From Sphingobacterium sp. UGAL515B_05 (lineage in GTDB: Bacteria > Bacteroidota > Bacteroidia > Sphingobacteriales > Sphingobacteriaceae), in the NCBI RefSeq assembly GCF_033097525.1, contig NZ_CP109907.1:4216001-4280000 (forward strand): 64,000 nt of DNA. The letters run 5' to 3'. Within the stretch, counting starts at the first letter, position 1; every line of letters starts with the position of its first letter. Of this stretch, positions 1 through 7,166 are shown in pieces. The translations under genes and the position numbers were made by a program. The notes beneath the pieces are model-generated. The model was not told the DNA's origin and ran no database searches. It saw nothing but the letters and a program-made list of their open reading frames with translations.

Positions 1-604
1 ACCATTCTTCATTAAATGGACTGCTGTCATTTGTTTCTTTCCAATAATGATAAGCTAATCGAATTGGATAACACAATGAATCAATTTCCCATTTTCGTTC
101 ATGGATTCCAGGTTTCATATTTGTGTGATCATTGAACCATTCGCCTTTTTTTGTTGGATCGTTATAAAATGCATTGGCATAGGGATCAATATTGATGCAT
201 TTACTCTGTTTTTGGATTAAGCCAACAATAAGATCCTGAAGCTTTTTGTCCTTCTTCATAAAAGGGAGGTATGGCCATACCTGCGCACTACTGTCGCGCA
301 ACCACATCGCATCAATATCCCCTGTAATCACATAGGTATAATTTCTTCCGTTTTGGACATAAGGAAATACAGTCGTATCTAGGGTATTAGGAAAGCAGTT
401 GTTAAATAACCAAGCCAATTCCTTATTTTTAACATTTTTCTGAAATTCTACAATGGCATCTTCGATTACCTTGCTCGAGAAAAGTCTTTTCTCTCTCGCT
501 GTCCGTACAGTGGGAAAAGAATGTTCTTGAGCAAATGAAAATTTGCTTGTAAGTGCACCTGCGGTTAACAGGGTTGCGTTTTGGATAAATGTTCTGCGTT
601 TCAT
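1..604 (-). CDS. GH125 exo-alpha-mannosidase, 3' part beyond window edge
   Basis: Reading leftward from the ATG at 604-602, an open frame runs off the left edge (about 201 residues visible). The protein starts with a signal resembling a Tat or Sec leader (MKRRTFIQNATLLTAGAL, then an A-Q cleavage-type site near residue 26). After it comes a block typical of glycoside hydrolase family 125 (metal-independent exo-alpha-mannosidases, formerly DUF1237), including VITGDIDAMWLRDSSAQ and WPYLPF. Family members trim alpha-1,6-linked mannose from glycans, and the leader suggests a periplasmic or surface enzyme. The rest of the (alpha/alpha)6 barrel lies outside the window, so the catalytic residues cannot all be checked. 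It diverges from the outer-membrane gene at 800. Family assignment is from recognised motifs; substrate is inference. Confidence 0.85.
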   Translation of the reverse strand, partial: MKRRTFIQNATLLTAGALTSKFSFAQEHSFPTVRTAREKRLFSSKVIEDAIVEFQKNVKNKELAWLFNNCFPNTLDTTVFPYVQNGRNYTYVITGDIDAMWLRDSSAQVWPYLPFMKKDKKLQDLIVGLIQKQSKCINIDPYANAFYNDPTKKGEWFNDHTNMKPGIHERKWEIDSLCYPIRLAYHYWKETNDSSPFNEEW

Positions 605-701
605 GCTTATTAGGGCTATTTTTTATGATATAAGGTTATTTACTGATATGCAAGATATAAATATTTTTGAATAAAAGGAATAGCAAATACGATTTAGCAT
701 G

Positions 702-739
702 ATAAAATTGACTGAACATATGAATAAAGTCAATTTTAT
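702..739. promoter_or_regulatory. 12-bp inverted repeat between divergent genes (candidate operator)
   Basis: ATAAAATTGACT at 702-713 is mirrored exactly by AGTCAATTTTAT at 728-739, with a 14-nt spacer. It lies between two divergently transcribed genes, 61 bp before the start at 800, so it is better placed for a dimeric regulator than for a terminator. No regulator gene is adjacent. Function is inference. Confidence 0.45.
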
Positions 740-799
740 TCGGTTAATTTGCGTTTAGGAATGCATTTTGCTAGAAAAAATAATCTTTGAAATAATTTT

Positions 800-2473
800 A
801 TGAGGCTTAATATAACAAAAAATAATAATTTACTCCGAATTGTACTGGCAAGCATGGGAGTAGGTATTACCTTCGGAGGTTTTGCCCAGATTAAGAGTCA
901 GCCCTATTCGTATCATTTTTATCAAAAAATGAACGATGCGGTTTATTCTACTGAAACGAGGATGCATACCTCTGCCAAACCATTCGTCATAAAAGACTCT
1001 TTATTGTTAGCCAAGTTTGATTCGATCCAATCCAATAAACCCGTTTCTTCATCCAATTGGTTTATGCGGAAGATTTTTAACGAACATCTTGTGCAGGTTG
1101 AGAAAGACGACTACACATTCTATGCTGATTTTTTACCGGATCTTTATATTGGAAAGGACATGTTAGGCGACAAACGTCGAACATGGATGAATAGTCGGGG
1201 ATTTCAGGTGGGATTGAATGTGGGGAATAAATTTACATTCAATACTTCTGCTTTTGAAAGTCAAGCCGTCTTTCCCAAATATCTGGATGATTATATTGTT
1301 GCGCACAAAGTTATTCCCGGGCAAGGAAATACAAAATTTCAGTCCAAGAATAAAATGGACTGGATGTATGCGACAGCCAGTATGACTTATGATGCGCATA
1401 AGTATATTCAGGCAACTTTGGCCTATGACAAAAACTTTATTGGGGATGGGTATCGATCGATGCTTTTATCGGACTTTTCCTCAAACTATGCGCATTTGAA
1501 ATTGACTGGGACCATAGGGAATGTTCAATATACTTCGATTTGGGCCTATATGAATGATCCGACGCATCCTAGACAGGATTTGACCGGTACAATACCTATG
1601 GAAGGGCAGAATAATACGCGTTTAGGAGACGGAAAGAAATGGGGAGCTTTTCAATATCTTGATTGGAATGTTACCAATAAATTATCTGTTGGTTTCTTCC
1701 AGTCTGTGGTCTGGGCAGCTCAAGATGAAGGCGGAAAAAGAGGTTTTGATTTTAGTTATATAAGTCCAATTATTTTTATACGACCTGTTGAAAGTAATAA
1801 TCGTACTTCGCCTGATAAAATGTTTTTAGGGTTGACCTCTAAATATAAATTACCTTATAGATTGACTGCCTACGGACAGTTTTTACTGGGTGAATTTACA
1901 GCGAAAGAGTTCTTTGCTGGGAATGGATATGCGCACAACAAATGGGGAGCCCAACTTGGTGTAAGAGGATATGATGTGTTTGGCGTTAAGAACTTGAATT
2001 TTCTTGCCGAGTATAATACCGCTAGGCCGTATACCTATGCGCACTTTAAATCGTATTCAAACTATAGCAACAATGCCGAACCATTGGCTCATCCAAAAGG
2101 GGCAAACTTTAGAGAGCTTGTTGGTCTTGTGAATTATGCATGGGATAGATGGGATTTCTCCTTACAGGGGATGTTTACCCAAAACGGACTTGATCTACCT
2201 GATGGAAGTAATATGGGGGGGGATATTTTCCAATCCTATAATACAATACCAAATTTATATGGAAACCATATTGCGCAAGGAATAAAGAACAATATCTATT
2301 ATGCGGATGCTAAGGCTGCCTATGTGCTTAACCCCAAGTATAACCTTCGCTTAGAACTTGGTTATACCCAACGTTACGCAAAAGCACAATATGAAACACC
2401 GGTAGTCAATAAGTCTGGCGTTGTTTCATTTGGACTTCGCTCAAGTTTCCGGGCAATTTATAACGATTTATAG
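800..2473 (+). CDS. outer-membrane beta-barrel protein, capsule-assembly Wzi/RemB-like
   Basis: 557 residues with an N-terminal signal peptide (hydrophobic stretch about 12-29, FAQ cleavage-type site). The body is rich in aromatic residues alternating with polar ones (for example YATASMTYDAHKYIQATLAY and LRLELGYTQRYAKAQY near the C terminus), as in outer-membrane beta-barrels. Overall it resembles the Bacteroidota family annotated as capsule assembly Wzi-like or gliding-motility RemB-like. It would sit in the outer membrane, perhaps handling surface polysaccharide. It is transcribed alone and followed by a strong hairpin at 2507. The barrel call is fairly secure; the precise family name is less so, and no gliding-motility genes are nearby. 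Confidence 0.6.
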   Translation: MRLNITKNNNLLRIVLASMGVGITFGGFAQIKSQPYSYHFYQKMNDAVYSTETRMHTSAKPFVIKDSLLLAKFDSIQSNKPVSSSNWFMRKIFNEHLVQVEKDDYTFYADFLPDLYIGKDMLGDKRRTWMNSRGFQVGLNVGNKFTFNTSAFESQAVFPKYLDDYIVAHKVIPGQGNTKFQSKNKMDWMYATASMTYDAHKYIQATLAYDKNFIGDGYRSMLLSDFSSNYAHLKLTGTIGNVQYTSIWAYMNDPTHPRQDLTGTIPMEGQNNTRLGDGKKWGAFQYLDWNVTNKLSVGFFQSVVWAAQDEGGKRGFDFSYISPIIFIRPVESNNRTSPDKMFLGLTSKYKLPYRLTAYGQFLLGEFTAKEFFAGNGYAHNKWGAQLGVRGYDVFGVKNLNFLAEYNTARPYTYAHFKSYSNYSNNAEPLAHPKGANFRELVGLVNYAWDRWDFSLQGMFTQNGLDLPDGSNMGGDIFQSYNTIPNLYGNHIAQGIKNNIYYADAKAAYVLNPKYNLRLELGYTQRYAKAQYETPVVNKSGVVSFGLRSSFRAIYNDL

Positions 2474-2506
2474 AAATGATATAAATCGAACTATATTTGA
2501 AATAGG

Positions 2507-2550
2507 ACAAACTATATTGATTCGACTATAGGATCAATATAGTTTGTTTT
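2507..2550 (+). terminator. hairpin terminator after the beta-barrel gene
   Basis: Perfect 15-bp stem: ACAAACTATATTGAT at 2507-2521 pairs with ATCAATATAGTTTGT at 2533-2547 around an 11-nt loop, followed by TTTT. It is 34 nt downstream of the stop at 2473. Confidence 0.8.
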
Positions 2551-2739
2551 TAAAACCATGTCTCAGGAAAAATGGACAACATAAGGGAGAAAGCTTTGAT
2601 ACAGTCGACATAAAATATCCGATGGTTGACGATCCCTTATTATGATTTGTTACGGCTTAAAAACGATCTATTTAAACAGAAAATGGTATGGGTTCGCTCC
2701 GGTTAGCCAATGGACCAGTACAAAAGTAATTATATTTCA

Positions 2740-3159
2740 ATGAAAAAAATCCTCATTCTGAATGGCCCAAATTTGAATTTGTTGGGTGTAAGAGAGAAAT
2801 CTATTTATGGTAGCCAAGATTTTCTTAGCTATTTTGAAGAGCTTAAACAACAGTTTGAAACGGTGCAATTGCACTATTTTCAAAGCAATTCAGAGGGGGG
2901 GGTAATTGATAAGATCCATGAAGTTGGTTTTGAATTTGACGGAATTGTGTTGAATGCCGGTGCGTATACACATACTTCTGTTGCTATTGGAGATGCAATT
3001 GCGGCAGTTACAACGCCTGTTATTGAAGTTCATATTAGCAATGTCCATCAAAGAGAAGAATTTCGCCATCATTCATTTCTGGCAAAGAATTGTAAAGGGG
3101 TGATCTGTGGTTTCGGTTTGGATAGCTACAGATTGGGTATCGAGGCGTTTATTAAATAA
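2740..3159 (+). CDS. aroQ: type II 3-dehydroquinate dehydratase
   Basis: Dehydrates 3-dehydroquinate to 3-dehydroshikimate in the shikimate pathway, in the cytoplasm, as a dodecamer in known members. The start at 2740 gives MKKILILNGPNLNLLGVRE, the invariant family beginning; the in-frame ATG at 2710 would add ten unconserved residues. Visible active-site features are the Arg and Tyr of the lid (REKSIYG), the N-x-G-A-Y-T-H-T-S motif with the catalytic His, EVHISN, and the REEFRHHS segment. At 139 residues it is the usual length. It is transcribed alone and ends at a perfect bidirectional hairpin shared with ribF. Confidence 0.95.
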   Translation: MKKILILNGPNLNLLGVREKSIYGSQDFLSYFEELKQQFETVQLHYFQSNSEGGVIDKIHEVGFEFDGIVLNAGAYTHTSVAIGDAIAAVTTPVIEVHISNVHQREEFRHHSFLAKNCKGVICGFGLDSYRLGIEAFIK

Positions 3160-3187
3160 TATCTTCTTTTGCAAGGAAGAGAAAAAA

Positions 3188-3237
3188 TAGCTATAAAATA
3201 AAAAAGCGGGAATTCCCGCTTTTTTATTTTATAGCTA
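3188..3237. terminator. 50-bp perfect palindrome, bidirectional terminator (aroQ/ribF)
   Basis: A perfect 25+25-bp palindrome centred on 3212/3213. The GC-rich core GCGGGAATTCCCGC is flanked by A6 and T6 tracts, so each strand reads as stem plus U-tract. It lies between convergent aroQ (stop 3159) and ribF (stop 3249), placing it to terminate both. Confidence 0.9.
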
Positions 3238-3248
3238 ACAGACTTGTT

Positions 3249-4223
3249 CTAACAAATAAGACTTCTGATTTCGACTTCGTCTGCTTTGATCTGAGCTTTC
3301 ATTTCTTCAAGCGAGTCAAACCGTTCATCATGTCGGATAAAATGAAGGAACTTGACACGTAGTGTCTTGCCATAGATATCCTGATCGAAATCGAAAAGGC
3401 TGATTTCAATAGCACGATTCATCCCATCAACAGTGGGTCTGGTCCCTATATAACCCATACCTTTCGCAATTGAAACCGGACTTTCCTCTTTATATTCCCC
3501 TGTAGTGATGTTTTGGATATGATTATAGATATATACCTCAACAGCATAGATACCATAGGCCGGTATGAGTTTATGAGGTTCGTGAACCTGCAGGTTTGCT
3601 GTTGGAAATCCGATTGTACGCCCAATTTGGTCGCCTCTAATAACAGTTCCCGTTAATTCGAACGGATAGCCTAAATAGAGATTAGCCGTTCTTATATCGC
3701 CCTTTATAAGCGCTTCACGTACTCGTGTGGAGGATACCGCAATATCGTTGATATCCTGCTCCGGAATTTCGTCAACACTGTAGTCAAATATAGATGCAAA
3801 TTGGTCTAAATCGCCCATAGTACCCTTTCGGTCTTTTCCAAAATGGTGATCATAACCTATCACAATCTTTTTTGTACCCAATTTGCCTACAAGAACATTA
3901 CTAATGTATTCTTCCGGAGTCTGATTTGAAAAATCACGGGAAAAAGGAATGATAATTAAGTGGTCAATTCCCACTTTGCTTAATTGACTGACCTTTTCTT
4001 CGATATCGTTGATTAGGCGTAAACTATCATCATCTGGATTGATAATCAATCGTGGATGTGGGAAAAAAGTAAGCAAAATTGTCTCACCATTAATTTTATG
4101 AGCTGCTTCTTTTAAGTGAGCCAATATTTTTTGATGGCCAATATGAACACCATCGAAAGTACCGATGGTTACAACTGCATTTTCAACTGGTGAGAAATCA
4201 TCTAAACTTCTGTAGATTTTCAT
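3249..4223 (-). CDS. ribF: bifunctional riboflavin kinase / FAD synthetase
   Basis: Converts riboflavin to FMN and then FAD. The N-terminal half is the adenylyltransferase module with a HIGH-type nucleotide-binding motif (GTFDGVHIGHQ, residues about 22-32) and SSTRVREAL near 164. The C-terminal half is the riboflavin kinase module with the conserved GRTIGFPTANL (about 201-211). At 324 residues it is normal length. The ATG at 4223 directly precedes the conserved IYRSLDDF start. It is the last gene of the leftward ftsX-DUF3098-uppP-truB-ribF block, 55 bp after truB, and ends at the 3188-3237 palindrome. Confidence 0.96.
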   Translation of the reverse strand: MKIYRSLDDFSPVENAVVTIGTFDGVHIGHQKILAHLKEAAHKINGETILLTFFPHPRLIINPDDDSLRLINDIEEKVSQLSKVGIDHLIIIPFSRDFSNQTPEEYISNVLVGKLGTKKIVIGYDHHFGKDRKGTMGDLDQFASIFDYSVDEIPEQDINDIAVSSTRVREALIKGDIRTANLYLGYPFELTGTVIRGDQIGRTIGFPTANLQVHEPHKLIPAYGIYAVEVYIYNHIQNITTGEYKEESPVSIAKGMGYIGTRPTVDGMNRAIEISLFDFDQDIYGKTLRVKFLHFIRHDERFDSLEEMKAQIKADEVEIRSLIC

Positions 4224-4278
4224 TTATAGGAGTTTTTGCAAAAATAAGATAAAGAATCAATAAAATGGGAGGGTAAAG

Positions 4279-5001
4279 TTATTTAATGATTTCTTTATGA
4301 CGTTTTATTTCAGCGATAAGTTGTTCAAGATTCCAGGCATTTTCTACCGAATAATCTCCACTTTTGGTGCGTCTCAAAGAACTCAGATGTGATCCACTCT
4401 GTAAGAATTTTCCAAAGTCATAGGCCAGTGATCTAATGTAAGTTCCTTTCGAGCAGGATATGCGAAAATACACATTAGGAAGCTCGATCTTTTCAATGAG
4501 AAAGCTATTGATGCGTACCTGGCGGGATTTTATTTCAACCTCTTCGCCACGACGGGCCTTTTCATAGACACGTTCACCATTAATTTTTATGGCTGAATGG
4601 GCTGGGGGAAATTGCTGAATATCGCCTTCAAAGGATTTTGCTGCTTCGAAGATCATTTCCTCTGTGATGTGATCAATTGAAAAGGTTTGGTCAATTTCTG
4701 TTTCCAGATCGTAAGAAGGCGTTGTCGCTCCTAATGTGATCGAACCTGTATATTCTTTGTCTTCAGCTTGGTAGCTGTCTATTTTCTTTGTTAGTTTTCC
4801 GGTACATACAATCAGTAGACCTGTTGCCAGTGGATCTAAAGTGCCTGCATGACCGACTTTTAATTTTAATGGCTTGATTGAGTTTCTAACTTTACCAACA
4901 ACGTCAAAACTTGTCCATGTTAAAGGTTTATCGATCAACAACATTTCTCCTTCAACAAAGTTGAACTTTGCTGGGTTTTCACTAACCTCTATATTTTCCA
5001 T
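4279..5001 (-). CDS. truB: tRNA pseudouridine-55 synthase
   Basis: Makes pseudouridine 55 in the T-loop of tRNAs. The catalytic-Asp motif is clear (GHAGTLDPLATGLL, about residues 51-64), as are the upstream LIDKPLTWTSFDVV and the CSKGTYIRSLAYDFG block near 184-198. At 240 residues it has the compact form without a long PUA extension, common in Bacteroidota. It lies 9 bp after uppP on the same strand and is probably cotranscribed. Confidence 0.96.
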   Translation of the reverse strand: MENIEVSENPAKFNFVEGEMLLIDKPLTWTSFDVVGKVRNSIKPLKLKVGHAGTLDPLATGLLIVCTGKLTKKIDSYQAEDKEYTGSITLGATTPSYDLETEIDQTFSIDHITEEMIFEAAKSFEGDIQQFPPAHSAIKINGERVYEKARRGEEVEIKSRQVRINSFLIEKIELPNVYFRISCSKGTYIRSLAYDFGKFLQSGSHLSSLRRTKSGDYSVENAWNLEQLIAEIKRHKEIIK

Positions 5002-5010
5002 CCGAAGATT

Positions 5011-5805
5011 TTAGATAATTTGTAAACTATGGCCCGAAAGTAGGAGGGCAAGAATAATAACACCAACGATGATTCGGTACCAACCAAATGCTTTAAAACC
5101 ATATTTGGTCAAAAAGCCAATAAAAGACTTAATGGCTACAATTGCAACAACGAAACCAATTAGATTTCCAATAATAAGCAAATTAAGTTCTTCTCCTGTG
5201 AAGGTGTTACCTTCTTTAAAAAACTTTAAAAGCTTTACTGCAGAAGCACCAAACATCATAGGCAAAGCAAGGAAAAAGGAAAATTCCGCAGCAGCTTTAC
5301 GGGTTAGTTTCTCGGCCATACCGCCAATAATTGTACTTGCGGATCTTGAGGTACCCGGGATTAATGCAAGACATTGATATACCCCGATCATAAAAGCTTG
5401 TTTGTAGGAAACCTTGTCCGAATCTTCAACAGTTGGTTTGTTAAACCACTTGTCGACAAAAAGTAAAACTACACCCCCGATCACCAACATAACCGCGACC
5501 ATTAAGGGACTTTCTAATAATGCATCGATATAATCGTTGAATAGTAAGCCCAACACAGAGGCCGGAATCGCCGCAATAACCAATTTGTAATAAAATGAAA
5601 GCGTTTTAAAAAAACGTTTGTAGTATAATACCAGAACGGATAATATGGTGCCTAACTGGATCACAATTGTAAACAATTTGACAAATGCTGATGGCTGAAT
5701 ACCCATTAAGGCAGTAGCAATGATCATATGACCTGTCGAAGATACAGGCAAAAACTCCGTTAATCCTTCAATGATAGCAAGGATGATAGCTTCAATAATA
5801 GACAT
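5011..5805 (-). CDS. uppP: undecaprenyl-diphosphatase (BacA/UppP family)
   Basis: Integral membrane phosphatase that recycles undecaprenyl pyrophosphate to the carrier lipid for peptidoglycan and other envelope polymers. Both family signatures are present: EGLTEFLPVSSTGHM (about 13-27) and PGTSRSASTI (about 149-158). At 264 residues with several hydrophobic helices it matches the family. It sits in the conserved leftward block between a DUF3098 gene (22 bp upstream) and truB (9 bp downstream). Confidence 0.96.
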   Translation of the reverse strand: MSIIEAIILAIIEGLTEFLPVSSTGHMIIATALMGIQPSAFVKLFTIVIQLGTILSVLVLYYKRFFKTLSFYYKLVIAAIPASVLGLLFNDYIDALLESPLMVAVMLVIGGVVLLFVDKWFNKPTVEDSDKVSYKQAFMIGVYQCLALIPGTSRSASTIIGGMAEKLTRKAAAEFSFFLALPMMFGASAVKLLKFFKEGNTFTGEELNLLIIGNLIGFVVAIVAIKSFIGFLTKYGFKAFGWYRIIVGVIILALLLSGHSLQII

Positions 5806-5827
5806 CTGTTTGAAATAAGATTATGCT

Positions 5828-6067
5828 TTAGTTGGATTTGTTTTTGGGGCGGTATAGTATTGCAGCGAATCCTAACGCAAACCCGAGAACAACAACAATA
5901 GGAGCCAAGGTAATCTTGGTAAAACTATAGATATCAGTTTCACCGGACATCAATGTAAAGCCTATGATTACAACAGCCAAGCTAGCTATGAACAGTTGGT
6001 AGTTTACTTTGGAGAATACAAATGAACCTTTGTTGACTGATTCAGTAGATTTCTTTATTTGAGCCAT
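5828..6067 (-). CDS. DUF3098 small membrane protein
   Basis: 79 residues with two hydrophobic helices (about 26-44 and 52-70, separated by ETDIYSFTKIT) and a basic C-terminal tail ending YRPKNKSN. It matches the DUF3098 family, which in Bacteroidota lies between ftsX and uppP, as here. Its ATG is 3 nt after the ftsX stop, so the two are translationally close. Function is unknown; the constant position beside ftsX and uppP suggests an envelope or division role (inference). Confidence 0.85.
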   Translation of the reverse strand: MAQIKKSTESVNKGSFVFSKVNYQLFIASLAVVIIGFTLMSGETDIYSFTKITLAPIVVVLGFALGFAAILYRPKNKSN

Positions 6068-6070
6068 TTT

Positions 6071-6949
6071 TTATCTGTATAAATCGTTAGATTGTGCCTT
6101 TAAATATTTTGTTACAGCGAAGTAGGTACTAAGTCCAGAAATGAGGATCCCAATCAGAATTACCCCTAAAAAGATCACTGCAAATTCAAACCAGTTGCGT
6201 AAAAAGACCAGTTCTGGTATTTGCTGTTGTGCAAATTTCAGCGTTAAAATGAGGAGTAAAATCGCGATCAAAGATCCCAGTAAACCATGAATGATACCAT
6301 ACGTTATAAATGGTTTACGAATAAAGTTTTTAGTAGCCCCAATCAATTGCATGCTTTTGATTAAGAAACGTTGTGAATAGATTGCAAGACGTATCGTATT
6401 GTTGATTAAAGCTACGGCGATAATCAATAGGATAACCGCAAAAGCAAGAACAATCATTCCGATGATGCGTACGTTTTTGTTGACCATGTCAATTAGTGAC
6501 TCTTGGTATACAACTTCTTTAATTTTATTGTTTTTGGAGATCTTTTCAATAAAAGTTTTAATGCTATCTGTATTGGCATAATTCTCTTTCATATAAACAT
6601 CCAAAGAAGGTAGAAGAGGGTTATGCCCTAGGTATTGTACGAAATCCTCGCCAAGATCTTCTTTTAAGTTTTTTGCAGCCAATTCCTTACTGATATATTC
6701 GGTACGGAGCACGTAGGGATCTTTTTCCAGGTCTTTTTGTAGAGAAAGGACATCACCTTCACTTGTGCCATCATTTACGATGACATTTAAGACGATATTT
6801 TCCTTAACGTATTTCGAAAGATTTTTAGCGTGCACCAAGAGTAATCCCAACATACCTGTTACCAGCAACACGAGAGCGATACTGATAACCGTAGATACAT
6901 ATACAGATTTTGTTTTTCTTTTTTGTGTGCTTAATTCGTATTCTGACAT
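6071..6949 (-). CDS. ftsX: cell-division ABC transporter permease FtsX
   Basis: FtsX partners the ATPase FtsE and couples divisome signals to peptidoglycan hydrolases. The layout is typical: one helix near residues 18-40 (VYVSTVISIALVLLVTGMLG), a periplasmic domain of about 120 residues, then three helices with the conserved KSMQLIGATKNFIRKPF loop (about 198-214). I place the start at the ATG at 6949 (MSEYELSTQ); an ATG three codons upstream is also in frame. A near-consensus box (TACTTTCG, minus strand, 6977-6970) lies 20 nt upstream. ftsE is not in the window. It is first in the five-gene leftward block. Confidence 0.94.
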   Translation of the reverse strand: MSEYELSTQKRKTKSVYVSTVISIALVLLVTGMLGLLLVHAKNLSKYVKENIVLNVIVNDGTSEGDVLSLQKDLEKDPYVLRTEYISKELAAKNLKEDLGEDFVQYLGHNPLLPSLDVYMKENYANTDSIKTFIEKISKNNKIKEVVYQESLIDMVNKNVRIIGMIVLAFAVILLIIAVALINNTIRLAIYSQRFLIKSMQLIGATKNFIRKPFITYGIIHGLLGSLIAILLLILTLKFAQQQIPELVFLRNWFEFAVIFLGVILIGILISGLSTYFAVTKYLKAQSNDLYR

Positions 6950-7166
6950 AATAAGCAAAAATTTATTTGCGAAAGTAACTATTTGAGTGGAAGATTTCGA
7001 ATTAATCTTGTAATTACTTTGATAAAATCAATTCGAAGGCTATTTTCTTCCTTTGTTTAATTAACTTTTCAATACTATAATTTATTGTTCAAACTACAAA
7101 ACTTTTATCACATTTCAGTATTAAAATCGTAATTTCGCAAGTCATAAAAATTCCTTACGAATAAAA

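Noticed and set aside
2710..2739. Earlier ATG for aroQ
   Set aside because: Adds ten residues not expected in the family; MKKILILNGPN at 2740 is the conserved start.
5069..5377. Rightward 102-codon frame inside uppP
   Set aside because: It is antisense to a gene with both family signatures; no support of its own.
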